Notes: a model not told the origin generated them from the letters alone. Positions 1 to 8,311 are shown, counted from the first letter of the stretch. The stretch: 64,000 nucleotides of DNA from Pelagibacterium lacus (GCF_003345525.1 NZ_QQNH01000008.1:62001-126000), one strand, 5' to 3'. Translations and numbers: made by a program.

Positions 1-622
1 TATCCTTACCTTCCGCCTCGAGGATCGGCCCCTGTTCGATATGCAGCTCGAAAAACGCTTTCATCTTGCGGGCGCCGACCTCCTCCTCGCCCACCCAGCC
101 GATGCGCTTGAGTTCGTCGCCAAATTTCAGTCCCTTGGCGTCCTCGCGATTATAGGCCCAATCGAGGTCATGCACCCCCGCAAAAACCCCGGAAGCCAGC
201 ATGGCCGGCGCGAAGCGTGTGCCTTCCTCGTTCGTCCAGTTGGTCACAACGATGGGATGCCGGGTCTTGATGTCGAGGTCGTTGAGCGTGCGGACCAGTT
301 CGAGCCCGCCCAGAACGCCCAATACGCCGTCATACTTGCCGCCGGTCGGCTGGGTATCGAGATGGCTGCCCACATAGACCGGCAGCGCCTCGGGGTCCGT
401 GCCCTCGCGACGGGCGAACATGGTGCCCATCTTGTCGACACCCATCTCCAGCCCGGCCTCCTTGCACCAGCGCTGGAACAGTTCGCGGCCTTCCTTGTCG
501 GCATCGGTCAGCGTCTGGCGATTATTGCCGCCCGCCACCCCGGGGCCGATCCGTGCCATCTCCATCAGGGAGTCCCACAGCCGGTCGCCGTTGATCTTGA
601 TATTGTCACCCAGCGTGGCCAT
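1..622 (-). CDS. Zn-dependent amidohydrolase, beta-ureidopropionase / N-carbamoyl-amino acid hydrolase family (3' end missing)
   Basis: M20-type amidohydrolase, likely cleaving N-carbamoyl-beta-alanine to beta-alanine, CO2 and ammonia, the third step of reductive pyrimidine breakdown. The protein starts MATLGDNIKINGDRLW and stays open to base 1, so only about 207 of a usual ~410 residues are in the window. Metal and catalytic motifs are visible: GSHLDTQPTGGKYDG, NEEGTRF and LHIEQGP. The start at 622 is set by AGGGGA seven bases upstream. It lies 24 bp after mmsA in the same direction, in an operon with a beta-alanine aminotransferase and next to rutR, which favours beta-ureidopropionase over a hydantoinase-pathway carbamoylase. 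The exact substrate is inferred from this context. Confidence 0.85.
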   Translation of the reverse strand, partial: MATLGDNIKINGDRLWDSLMEMARIGPGVAGGNNRQTLTDADKEGRELFQRWCKEAGLEMGVDKMGTMFARREGTDPEALPVYVGSHLDTQPTGGKYDGVLGVLGGLELVRTLNDLDIKTRHPIVVTNWTNEEGTRFAPAMLASGVFAGVHDLDWAYNREDAKGLKFGDELKRIGWVGEEEVGARKMKAFFELHIEQGPILEAEGKD

Positions 623-646
623 GCAAATCCCCTCTCGTCGCACTCT

Positions 647-2140
647 CTATAGGGTCGGGAAGGTGAACTGAGCGCCCGACTTGATGCCCGCCGGCCAGCG
701 CGTCGTCACCGTCTTGAGCCGCGTGTAAAAATGCACGCCCTCCGGCCCATAGATCGAATGATCCCCGAACAGCGAGCGTTTCCAGCCGCCGAAGGAGTGA
801 TAGGCGACCGGCACCGGAATGGGCACGTTGACCCCGACCATGCCCACCTCGATCCTATCGGCGAAGTCGCGCGCCGCGTCCCCGTCCCGGGTAAAGATCG
901 CCGTACCATTGCCGAATTCATGATCGTTGATCATCTGCACGGCCTGGGAATAGTCGCTGGCGCGCACCACCGATAGCACTGGCCCGAAGATTTCCTCCTT
1001 GTAGATGGTCATCTCCGGCGTCACGCGATCGAACAGCGTTCCCCCGACATAATAGCCGCCCTCATAGCCCTGCAGCGTGAAGCCGCGCCCGTCGACCACC
1101 AGTTCGGCGCCCTCCTCGACGCCCTTGTCGATATAACCCAGGATCTTGTCGCGGTGCATGCTGGTGACCACAGGCCCCATTTCCGCGTCCTTGTCGGTCG
1201 AGGGCCCGATCTTGAGGCTTTCGACCCGCGGCCTCAGCCTTTCGATGAGCGCATCGGCGGTCTTTTCGCCCACCGGAACGGCGACGGAAATCGCCATGCA
1301 GCGCTCCCCAGCGGATCCGAACCCGGCCCCCATCAGCGCATCCGCTGCCTGGTCCAGATCCGCATCGGGGAGGATCACCATGTGGTTCTTGGCACCGCCC
1401 AGCGCCTGCACGCGCTTTCCGGCCCTGGTCCCACGTTGATAGACATATTCCGCAATCGGGGTGGAGCCGACAAAGCTTATCGCCTTGATGTCGGGATGGT
1501 CGAGCAGATGATCGACCGCCTCCTTGTCCCCGTGAACGACATTAAGCACCCCGTCCGGGCACCCGGCCTCCATCAGAAGGTCCCAGGCCAGCATCGGCGC
1601 CGAGGGATCGCGTTCGGACGGCTTGAGGATGAACGTGTTCCCGCAGGCGATGGCGGCCGGATACATCCACATCGGCACCATGGCCGGGAAGTTGAACGGG
1701 GTGATCCCCGCCACCACGCCCAGCGGCTGGCGGTCGGAATAGGTGTCGATGGCCGGGCCGACATTGCGCGAGAACGCACCCTTGAGCAGTTCGGGAATGC
1801 CGCAGGCATATTCCACGCATTCGATGCCGCGGTGTACTTCGCCCAAGGCGTCGTCATGGGTCTTGCCGTGCTCGCGAGAAATCTCGCGCGCCAGGTCGGC
1901 GGCGTGCCGGTCGAGCAATTCCTTGAACTTGAACATCACCCGGGCACGCTTGTGCGGCGGGGTATTGCCCCATTCCGGCTGCGCCGCCTTGGCGGCGGCA
2001 ATCGCTGCGTCGATTTCCCCGCCCGCCGATAGCGGCAATTCGGCGATCTGCTCGCCGGTGGCGGGATTGTAGACCGAAGCCTTGCGACCGGACGTGGAAA
2101 CGACGCGCTTGCCGCCTATGGCGTTTTCGATCACCTGCAT
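647..2140 (-). CDS. mmsA: CoA-acylating methylmalonate/malonate-semialdehyde dehydrogenase
   Basis: NAD-dependent aldehyde dehydrogenase family enzyme of 497 residues, the normal length for MmsA/IolA. It converts malonate semialdehyde to acetyl-CoA, or methylmalonate semialdehyde to propionyl-CoA. The catalytic cysteine sits in GSAGERCMAIS, the cofactor region is ITPFNFPAMVPMWMYP, and FVGSTPIAEYVY follows the family pattern. Its ATG shares one base with the TGA of the upstream aminotransferase gene (TGATG), which suggests translational coupling. In this operon it would consume the semialdehydes made from beta-alanine (uracil) and beta-aminoisobutyrate (thymine). A role in valine or inositol breakdown is the alternative, but no genes of those pathways are nearby. 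Confidence 0.93.
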   Translation of the reverse strand: MQVIENAIGGKRVVSTSGRKASVYNPATGEQIAELPLSAGGEIDAAIAAAKAAQPEWGNTPPHKRARVMFKFKELLDRHAADLAREISREHGKTHDDALGEVHRGIECVEYACGIPELLKGAFSRNVGPAIDTYSDRQPLGVVAGITPFNFPAMVPMWMYPAAIACGNTFILKPSERDPSAPMLAWDLLMEAGCPDGVLNVVHGDKEAVDHLLDHPDIKAISFVGSTPIAEYVYQRGTRAGKRVQALGGAKNHMVILPDADLDQAADALMGAGFGSAGERCMAISVAVPVGEKTADALIERLRPRVESLKIGPSTDKDAEMGPVVTSMHRDKILGYIDKGVEEGAELVVDGRGFTLQGYEGGYYVGGTLFDRVTPEMTIYKEEIFGPVLSVVRASDYSQAVQMINDHEFGNGTAIFTRDGDAARDFADRIEVGMVGVNVPIPVPVAYHSFGGWKRSLFGDHSIYGPEGVHFYTRLKTVTTRWPAGIKSGAQFTFPTL

Positions 2141-3468
2141 CAGTCCACCTCCCCCAGCACGGTCCGAATGGTATCGACGATCTGATCGATATGGCCCTTT
2201 TCGACGATCAGCGGTGGCGACAGGGCGATGATATCCCCCGTGGTGCGGATCAGCAGGCCCTTTTCAAAGGCTTTGACAAAAGCCGAAAAAGCCCGCTTGG
2301 TTGGCTCCCCCGCAATGGGCTGCAGCTCGACGGCGCCCACCAGCCCGATATTGCGAATGTCGATCACATGCGGCGCATCCCTGAGCGAATGCAGCGCGTC
2401 CTCCCAATAGGCGCCGAGTTCGGCGCCCCGGGTCAGCAGGCCCTCCTGCTTGTAGGTCTCCAACGTCGCCAGCCCGGCCGCGCTGGCAATCGGGTTCCCG
2501 GAATAGGTATAGCCGTGGAAGAATTCGATCAGATGCCCGGGCCCGGTCATGAAGGCGTCGTAGATCTTGGAGGACACCACCACCGATCCCATCGGGATCA
2601 CCCCATTGGTCAGCCCCTTGGCGGTGATCATCATGTCCGGCACCACGCCGAAATAATCCGCGGCGAACGGGGTGCCCAGCCTCCCATAGCCGGTGATCAC
2701 CTCATCGAAGATCAATAGGATGCCGTGCTTGTCGCAGATGTCGCGCAGGCGCTTGAGATACCCCGGCGGCGGGATCAGAACCCCCGTCGACCCCGCCACC
2801 GGCTCGACGATCACTGCGGCGATCGTCGAAGCATCGTGAAGCGCCACGATGCGCTCCAATTCGTCCGCCAGTTCCGCCCCATGCTGCGGCTCGCCGCGCG
2901 AAAAGGCGTTCTTGCCCGGCAGATGAGTGTGCGGCAGGTGATCGACGCCGGTCAGGAGCGTGCCGAACATCTTGCGGTTGGCGACGATCCCGCCCACCGA
3001 GATGCCGCCGAAATTGACCCCGTGATAGCCACGTTCGCGTCCGATCAGCCGCGTGCGACTGCCCTGCCCGGAAACCTTATGATAGGCGAGCGCAACCTTG
3101 AGCGCCGTCTCCACCGATTCGGAGCCCGAATTGGTGAACAGCACGTGATCAAGGCCCTCGGGAGCAAGGTCGGCCAGCCGATTGGCCAGTTCGAACGCCT
3201 TGGGATGCCCCATCTGGAACGCCGGCGCGTAATCGAGTTCCGCCGCCTGCTTCTGGATGGCCTCGGTGATCAGCGGCCGGCAATGGCCGGCATTGACGCA
3301 CCACAGCCCCGCCGTCCCGTCCAGCACTTGCCGCCCGTCCGAGGTGGTGTAGTGCATGTCCTTGGCGGCCACGAACATGCGCGGATTTTTCTTGAACTGC
3401 CGATTGGCCGTGAACGGCATCCAGAATGCATCGAGATCATTGGGGATGGACGGCGCGTCCTGTGACAT
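2140..3468 (-). CDS. Omega-amino acid (beta-alanine):pyruvate aminotransferase, class III
   Basis: PLP-dependent class III aminotransferase of 442 residues. The PLP lysine lies in MMITAKGLTNGVIPMG, and the aspartate that contacts the PLP ring nitrogen in LLIFDEVITGYGRLG. The GTAGLWCVNAGH segment is typical of the omega-amino acid:pyruvate subgroup. It would move the amino group of beta-alanine or beta-aminoisobutyrate to pyruvate, giving alanine and a semialdehyde for mmsA. First gene of the operon that continues into mmsA and the hydrolase, and divergent from rutR across a 182 bp gap that holds a RutR-like operator, so pyrimidine-dependent control is likely. Other class III substrates (taurine, GABA) cannot be excluded from sequence alone. 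Confidence 0.9.
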   Translation of the reverse strand: MSQDAPSIPNDLDAFWMPFTANRQFKKNPRMFVAAKDMHYTTSDGRQVLDGTAGLWCVNAGHCRPLITEAIQKQAAELDYAPAFQMGHPKAFELANRLADLAPEGLDHVLFTNSGSESVETALKVALAYHKVSGQGSRTRLIGRERGYHGVNFGGISVGGIVANRKMFGTLLTGVDHLPHTHLPGKNAFSRGEPQHGAELADELERIVALHDASTIAAVIVEPVAGSTGVLIPPPGYLKRLRDICDKHGILLIFDEVITGYGRLGTPFAADYFGVVPDMMITAKGLTNGVIPMGSVVVSSKIYDAFMTGPGHLIEFFHGYTYSGNPIASAAGLATLETYKQEGLLTRGAELGAYWEDALHSLRDAPHVIDIRNIGLVGAVELQPIAGEPTKRAFSAFVKAFEKGLLIRTTGDIIALSPPLIVEKGHIDQIVDTIRTVLGEVD

Positions 3469-3514
3469 GAATGTTCCCTCTCCGGTCCTTTTTGCGTCGG
3501 CCGGTTGTTGATTC

Positions 3515-3544
3515 CGGTCAGATTTTTTTTGACCGATTGGAAAA
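3515..3544. promoter_or_regulatory. Candidate RutR operator between the pyrimidine operon and rutR
   Basis: Bases 3529-3544 read TTGACCGATTGGAAAA and match the E. coli RutR consensus TTGACCA-NN-TGGTCAA at 11 of 14 defined positions. The left half also belongs to an inverted repeat CGGTCA-N9-TGACCG at 3515-3535. The site is in the divergent intergenic region, about 60 bp before the aminotransferase ATG and about 110 bp before rutR. Binding is inferred. Confidence 0.6.
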
Positions 3545-3650
3545 ATTCTAGCACTCTGAATTTAAGGTTCAAGGGGGATAATGACCTCCGCCGCCACGAG
3601 GCGCGGCACCGACCAATGATTTCCACCCGGGAAATCGGCTTGAGAGGCTT

Positions 3651-4304
3651 ATGCCGGACATGACGACAGATGCTGGGCCCCCGCGGCCGGTTACCCGGAT
3701 TCAGCGGGAAAAGCAGGAGGTGATTCTGGAGGCCGCGCTGGATGTGTTCTCGCAATTCGGCTTTCGCGGATCGACCATCGACCAGATCGCCGAGGCGGCC
3801 GGGATGAGCAAGCCCAACCTGCTTTACTACTTCAAGTCCAAGGAAGACATTCACGCGCCCCTCCTGGAGCGGATCCTCGATATCTGGCTCGATCCCCTGC
3901 GCGAGATGAACGATGACGGCGATCCCCTCGCCGAAATCCGCTCCTATATCCGCCGCAAGCTGGAAATGAGCCGCGACTTTCCCCGGGAAAGCCGGCTGTT
4001 CGCCAATGAAATGCTGCGCGGCGCGCCGGGCTTTTATGAGATTCTCCACACCGACCTGAAAGACCTGGTCGATGAGAAGGCCAGGCTAATCAAGGGCTGG
4101 ATGGCCGAAGGAAGGCTCGCCGTCACCGACCCCTATCACCTGATCTTTTCCATCTGGGCCACCACCCAGCACTATGCCGATTTCGACATCCAGGTCCGCG
4201 CCGTCCTCGGCCCCGATCGCGGTGGCGAGGGCCGCTTCGACGATGCCGCCCGCTTCCTCGACCAATTGTTTCTCTCTGGCCTGAGCCCGAAGAAAAAAGC
4301 CTAG
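3651..4304 (+). CDS. rutR: TetR-family pyrimidine utilisation regulator RutR
   Basis: TetR-type regulator of 217 residues. The N-terminal helix-turn-helix includes ALDVFSQFGFRGSTIDQIAE and MSKPNLLYYFKSKEDI, which closely follow E. coli RutR (FSQFGF, KTNLLYYF). The ligand domain keeps signature stretches such as LDIWLDPL, EMLRGAPGF and HLIFSIWATTQHYADF. In E. coli the ligand is uracil or thymine. The gene is divergent from the beta-alanine aminotransferase operon, which fits local control of pyrimidine breakdown and probably autoregulation. The start used gives MPDMTTDAGPP; the second methionine three codons later is equally possible. A terminator hairpin lies downstream but its T-run serves the opposite strand. 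Confidence 0.9.
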   Translation: MPDMTTDAGPPRPVTRIQREKQEVILEAALDVFSQFGFRGSTIDQIAEAAGMSKPNLLYYFKSKEDIHAPLLERILDIWLDPLREMNDDGDPLAEIRSYIRRKLEMSRDFPRESRLFANEMLRGAPGFYEILHTDLKDLVDEKARLIKGWMAEGRLAVTDPYHLIFSIWATTQHYADFDIQVRAVLGPDRGGEGRFDDAARFLDQLFLSGLSPKKKA

Positions 4305-4336
4305 CCCCGACGATTTCCCACCAAGAAAACCGGACA

Positions 4337-4380
4337 TAAAAAGGCCCTGTACGCGGCTTTGGCGCTCCGCATACAGGGCC
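4337..4380 (-). terminator. Rho-independent terminator for the rirA gene
   Basis: Strong hairpin with GGCCCTGT (4343-4350) pairing with ACAGGGCC (4373-4380) and an inner GCGG/CCGC stem. Read on the minus strand it is followed by five T (4342-4338), so it ends the rirA transcript. The stem may also stop rutR transcription from the other side, though no T-run is present there. Confidence 0.8.
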
Positions 4381-4481
4381 AAGGGGCAGGCCTCACTCCT
4401 GCAGGAGTGTTTCTAGCCCATTAAAATATGACTGTAAAGATCATAATTATAAAATTTGCAGATCGGTCGCCGGAGCCGAAC

Positions 4482-4940
4482 CTAGTTCAGTTCCAGCCCC
4501 ATCATCTCGATGCCCAGCCGCGAGCGCATGGCGCGGCGTTTGTCGGTGAGATCGGCGATCGTATAGGAGCGCAGCACCGTGAAAAATGCTTCCAGCGCTT
4601 CGGAAAGGGCGGCATTGAGCTCGCATCCGCCGACCAGCGGGCAACTCGTCTCGCCTCCGCCCTCGAAACATTCGGCGAGGGCGAAATTTTCCTCGGTCAG
4701 CTTGACCACGTCGAGCAGGGTGATTTCGGCGGCCGGACGCCCCAGCCGGATTCCTCCATGGCGCCCGCGCACCGTCTCCAGCAGCGAATTCTCCACCAGC
4801 GGCTTGATCAGCTTGAACAGGAACAGCTCGGAAATGCCATATGCCTTGGCGATATCGCTGACCCGAGACAATTCCGGCGTATTGATCGCACAATACATCA
4901 AAGCGCGGACGGCATAGCTGGATTGACGGGTCAGTCTCAT
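4482..4940 (-). CDS. rirA: Rrf2-family iron-sulfur regulator, RirA type
   Basis: Rrf2-family DNA-binding protein of 152 residues beginning MRLTRQSSYAVRALMYC. It closely follows rhizobial RirA: SDIAKAYGISELFLFK, ETVRGRHGGIRLGRPA, LLDVVKLTE and FALAECFEGGG. The three cluster cysteines are present in AECFEGGGETSCPLVGGCEL. RirA binds an Fe-S cluster when iron is sufficient and then represses iron uptake genes. The start at 4940 is chosen because RirA proteins begin at this MRLT; an in-frame ATG at 4970 would add ten residues. It stands alone, with its own promoter upstream and a terminator downstream. No siderophore or iron gene is directly adjacent. Confidence 0.85.
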   Translation of the reverse strand: MRLTRQSSYAVRALMYCAINTPELSRVSDIAKAYGISELFLFKLIKPLVENSLLETVRGRHGGIRLGRPAAEITLLDVVKLTEENFALAECFEGGGETSCPLVGGCELNAALSEALEAFFTVLRSYTIADLTDKRRAMRSRLGIEMMGLELN

Positions 4941-5025
4941 GGGTCGGGCCCTGCTTTTGTTGCACAACATACGGTGTGCGGGGGAATCACACGCATCCTG
5001 AATGGATCGCGTTCATGTGCCAAAG

Positions 5026-5051
5026 ATTATAACAATTCTAAACTATGTCAA
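5026..5051 (-). promoter_or_regulatory. rirA promoter with consensus hexamers and a short spacer
   Basis: On the minus strand a perfect -35 TTGACA (5051-5046) and a perfect -10 TATAAT (5031-5026) are separated by only 14 bases. The spacer is AT-rich. The implied 5' leader to the ATG at 4940 is about 75 bases. Short spacing between ideal hexamers suggests a regulated promoter or accidental overlap of two elements. Confidence 0.55.
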
Positions 5052-5166
5052 GAAAAGGTGATGTACCCGTTCATGATTTGATGGGAAGCCGGCGGCATTT
5101 TCGGTGTTGCGCGGTTTTCGATATCCTCTAACCTCCGGCCGATTTTCCCCACTTCCGGAGCATGCC

Positions 5167-6108
5167 TTGGCCCGCAAGATCATTATCGATACCGACCCCG
5201 GCCAGGACGACGCCGTGGCCATTCTGCTGGCCCTGTCCTCGCCCGAGCAGATCGAGACCCTCGGTATCGTCTCGGTAGCCGGCAATGTCGGGCTGGACCG
5301 GAATACAAAAAACGCTCTCAAGGTGGTCGAGCTTTCGGGGCGTCCCGATGTGCCCGTCTATGCCGGCTGCGCCCGTCCCATGATGCGTCCTCTGGTCACC
5401 GCCGAGCACGTCCATGGCCAGACCGGACTTGACGGCCCGGATCTTCCTGAACCCGCCATCGCGGCACAACCCGGCCACGGCGTCGATTTCCTCATCGAGA
5501 CCCTGCGCGATCACGCGCCCGGAACGGTCACCATCTGCGCGCTGGGGCCACTGACCAATATCGCCATGGCCCTCGTCAAGGCTCCCGACATCGCCAGCCG
5601 CATTGCCGAGATCGTCCTGATGGGCGGCGCCTATTTCGAGGTCGGCAACATCACGCCCGCCGCCGAGTTCAATATCTATGTCGATCCCGAGGCGGCGCAC
5701 ACCGTGTTCCGCTCCGGCGCGCCGATCACCATGATGCCACTCGACGTCACTCATCAAATGCTGGGGACCCCCGACCGCATCGCCGCCTTTCGCGCCATCG
5801 GCAATCGGTCCGGCGCGGCCGTGGCCGACATGCTCGGATTTTCCGAGCGCTTCGACCTCGGCAAATATGGCTGGGCCGGTGCTCCGTTGCACGACCCTTG
5901 CGTCACCGCATGGCTGATCGCCCCCGAGATTTTCTCGGGGCGCCTGTGCAATGTGGAAATCGAATGCGCGAGCGAATTGACGCGCGGCATGACGGTGGCC
6001 GATTACTGGCACGTCACCGACCGCCCCCGCAACGCGACCTTCATCCGGACCGGCGATGCGGACGCCTTTTATGCGCTGCTCGTCGAGCGGCTCGCGCGCC
6101 TGCCGTAG
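5167..6108 (+). CDS. Inosine-uridine preferring nucleoside hydrolase family protein
   Basis: Ca2+-dependent N-ribohydrolase that splits nucleosides into base and ribose. The hallmark calcium motif DTDPGQDDAVA lies at the N-terminus (MARKIIIDTDPGQDD), followed by LGPLTNIAMALVKAP and EIVLMGGAYFEVGNITP; AEFNIYVDPEAA and the C-terminal HDPC region complete the fold. The start is taken as TTG at 5167, preceded by CCGGAG six bases upstream; this gives 313 residues, the usual length. Longer GTG starts at 5104 would add residues with no family similarity. Its position beside the pyrimidine operon suggests uridine salvage that feeds uracil into catabolism. Specificity is not fixed by the motifs. Confidence 0.88.
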   Translation: MARKIIIDTDPGQDDAVAILLALSSPEQIETLGIVSVAGNVGLDRNTKNALKVVELSGRPDVPVYAGCARPMMRPLVTAEHVHGQTGLDGPDLPEPAIAAQPGHGVDFLIETLRDHAPGTVTICALGPLTNIAMALVKAPDIASRIAEIVLMGGAYFEVGNITPAAEFNIYVDPEAAHTVFRSGAPITMMPLDVTHQMLGTPDRIAAFRAIGNRSGAAVADMLGFSERFDLGKYGWAGAPLHDPCVTAWLIAPEIFSGRLCNVEIECASELTRGMTVADYWHVTDRPRNATFIRTGDADAFYALLVERLARLP

Positions 6109-6118
6109 GAGCCCGTGC

Positions 6119-7267
6119 TCAGGCCGCGGTCGATGTTGTCTGCGACACTCGATTGCGGCCCTGGCGCTTGGAGAGATAGAGGGCGGAATCGGCAATGCCG
6201 ATCAGCCGGTCGAGGCTCATGCCGTCCTCCGCCAGGGCGACGCCGGCGCTGACCGTACAAGTGACCAGCGCGTCCCCGTTGCGGAACACCCGCCGCCCCA
6301 TCGAGCTGCGGATGTGCTCGGCGATGGCAAGGGCATGGGTGGGCGAGCTCTTGGGCAGCACGAGAACGAATTCCTCGCCACCCAGCCGCACCGCCATCTC
6401 CTTTTCCTGCACCGTATCGAGCAGCAGCCGGGAGAATGCGCACAGCACCATATCGCCGAACGCGTGGCCGTTCTTGTCGTTGTGTCCCTTAAAGTCGTCG
6501 AGGTCGAAAACGACCAGCCCAACTCCCGCTTCCAGTTTCTCCGCCGCGAAGTGCTCGAAAAGCGCTCTGCGGTTATGCAGCCCGGTCAGCGGATCGATCA
6601 GCGAATCCGTCCGCAGCCGCCGGCTGATGCGTTCCTGGTGTACCGTGATGAACAGCCCGCCGATACAAGCCAACCCGAGCACAGAAACGACGAGGTTCAA
6701 CTGCTCGGCCCAGTTATTGGGCATCGAACCGTTGAGATAGAGCGGATCGTCGATGGTTTTCGTCAGCGCGCAGAGGACATAGGTGAAGGCCAGGCAGCAA
6801 TGCAGCAGGCTGATGGCCCCGATGGGTGCCGGCGATTCCGAGCGCATGTTCCAGTAGTGATAGCCGCAAAGCGCCAGCAGGAACGCCCCCGCAGCATTGG
6901 TGGCGATATAGCTCAGGCCATCGAAGCCGAACAGCGCGGGAACGACGATGGGGACCGCTCCCAACGCCACGAGGCTCCTCACCGTTTCGGAGTCGATCCG
7001 GCCATCCCGAAACTGTGTCAGCCCACCGTAATTGAGGGCGTAGGCAATGGTCAGCGACAGGCCGCCGGCGATGGCGTGCCAGCTCTGCCCGGAATGCTGG
7101 AACAGCGTGAACATCATGATCGCGAAGATGATGATGGCAATGCAGATCGACCAGGTCAGCAGAAAGGGCGACTGCTTCTGGCGCAGCCATGACATGGCCA
7201 GCGTGAAGCACAACGCTATCCCCGAGGCCCCCGACGCGAGCAGGATGGAATTGTAATCAAAATTCAT
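6119..7267 (-). CDS. Membrane-anchored diguanylate cyclase (GGDEF domain)
   Basis: Protein of 382 residues that would make cyclic di-GMP from two GTP. Residues about 5-210 are strongly hydrophobic with six or seven predicted membrane spans, acting as a sensor or anchor. The C-terminal GGDEF domain starts at DPLTGLHNRRAL (about 222) and has the active loop GGEEF (about 298), with FDLDDFKGHNDKNGH as the metal and nucleotide site. No RxxD inhibitory site is seen five residues before GGEEF (the sequence is KEMAVRL), so product inhibition at that site may be missing. It converges tail to tail on the nucleoside hydrolase with a 10 bp gap. c-di-GMP often controls exopolysaccharide, but a link to the EPS loci here is only a possibility. 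Confidence 0.9.
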   Translation of the reverse strand: MNFDYNSILLASGASGIALCFTLAMSWLRQKQSPFLLTWSICIAIIIFAIMMFTLFQHSGQSWHAIAGGLSLTIAYALNYGGLTQFRDGRIDSETVRSLVALGAVPIVVPALFGFDGLSYIATNAAGAFLLALCGYHYWNMRSESPAPIGAISLLHCCLAFTYVLCALTKTIDDPLYLNGSMPNNWAEQLNLVVSVLGLACIGGLFITVHQERISRRLRTDSLIDPLTGLHNRRALFEHFAAEKLEAGVGLVVFDLDDFKGHNDKNGHAFGDMVLCAFSRLLLDTVQEKEMAVRLGGEEFVLVLPKSSPTHALAIAEHIRSSMGRRVFRNGDALVTCTVSAGVALAEDGMSLDRLIGIADSALYLSKRQGRNRVSQTTSTAA

Positions 7268-7381
7268 AGCGCCGCATCCCCATCGTCAACGCCTGCACGA
7301 CTCTATCACCAAGTTCCGCCGCTGCGGGCTCTTGCTTGGCAAACTGGTGTCCAAATCGTAAGGGCGTTTTACGCCCGATAT

Positions 7382-7433
7382 TTTACCATTTGGTCTGGAA
7401 AAGTTGCGCAATCGTTTCTTTTAGTCTTGTAAT
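7382..7433 (+). promoter_or_regulatory. RutR-like box and promoter of the amino acid ABC transporter operon
   Basis: Bases 7382-7397 (TTTACCATTTGGTCTG) match TTGACCA-NN-TGGTCAA at 11 of 14 defined positions. Just downstream are a -35-like TTGCGC (7404-7409) and a -10-like TGTAAT (7428-7433) with an 18-base spacer. The 276 bp gap between the cyclase gene and the ABC operon has no other clear feature. Function is inferred from the match. Confidence 0.45.
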
Positions 7434-7543
7434 GATAACGGGCTCTGGTTTTCTCGCCGGAGCGAAGCGGCAATCCGCCCCCGGCCGTGGCAAGCCGGGG
7501 CATGCGGACGCCAGACATGGGATTGGGGGCCTGCCGAAAAGCG

Positions 7544-8311
7544 ATGGCGCATATTCTGGAGTTGACGGACCTTCACAAGTCCTTTGGCGAGCTTGAAGTG
7601 CTCAAGGGCGTATCGATTTCGGCGAGGCCGGGCGATGTCGTCACCTTGATCGGTTCGTCCGGTTCGGGAAAGTCCACTCTGTTGCGCTGCATCAACATGC
7701 TCGAGGTGCCCACCCGCGGCAACGTCACCATCGACGGCGAGACCGTGGCGCTATCGGCCGAGGGCTTTGGCCGCCACCCCACCGATGCGGACCAGTTGCG
7801 CCGCATCCGCAGCGAGCTGGGCATGGTCTTCCAGAGCTTCAATCTCTGGTCGCACATGACGATCCTCGAAAACGTCATGGAGGCGCCGCTGCGGGTCCAG
7901 AAGCGCAACCCCGCCGAGATCCGCACCCAAGCGCTGGAGCTGCTGGAAAAAGTGGGGATCAGTGCCAAGGCCGACGCGTTTCCGGCTCAGCTTTCGGGGG
8001 GCCAGCAGCAGCGGGCCGCCATCGCGCGGGCCCTGTGCATCAATCCCAAGATCATGCTGTTCGACGAGCCCACATCGGCGCTCGATCCCGAACTCGAGGT
8101 CGAGGTGCTGCGGGTCATCAAGATGCTCGCCGACGAGGGGCGCACCATGATCCTCGTCACCCACGACATGAAATTCGCACGGGAAGTCTCCGACAAGGTC
8201 GTCTTCCTCCACCTCGGCAAGATCGAGGAGGAAGGCACCGTGGACGAGGTGTTCGGTGCCACCAAATCCGACCGGTTGCGCCAGTTCCTCAGCGCCGCTG
8301 GTCACGCCTGA
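7544..8311 (+). CDS. Polar amino acid ABC transporter, ATP-binding subunit (HisP/OccP type)
   Basis: ATPase of 255 residues that powers uptake of a polar amino acid or opine. Walker A is GSSGSGKSTLL, the Q-loop VFQSFNLW, the signature [15 protein letters not shown] and Walker B IMLFDEPTSALDP, followed by the H-loop TMILVTHDM. These are typical of the HisP/ArtP/OccP group. The start at 7544 (MAHILELTDLHKSFG) follows the family; in-frame upstream ATGs at 7487, 7502 and 7517 would add unrelated residues. It is the first gene of a five-gene operon with the binding protein, two permeases and an aspartoacylase-like hydrolase. A possible RutR box lies in front. Confidence 0.93.
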   Translation: MAHILELTDLHKSFGELEVLKGVSISARPGDVVTLIGSSGSGKSTLLRCINMLEVPTRGNVTIDGETVALSAEGFGRHPTDADQLRRIRSELGMVFQSFNLWSHMTILENVMEAPLRVQKRNPAEIRTQALELLEKVGISAKADAFPAQLSGGQQQRAAIARALCINPKIMLFDEPTSALDPELEVEVLRVIKMLADEGRTMILVTHDMKFAREVSDKVVFLHLGKIEEEGTVDEVFGATKSDRLRQFLSAAGHA

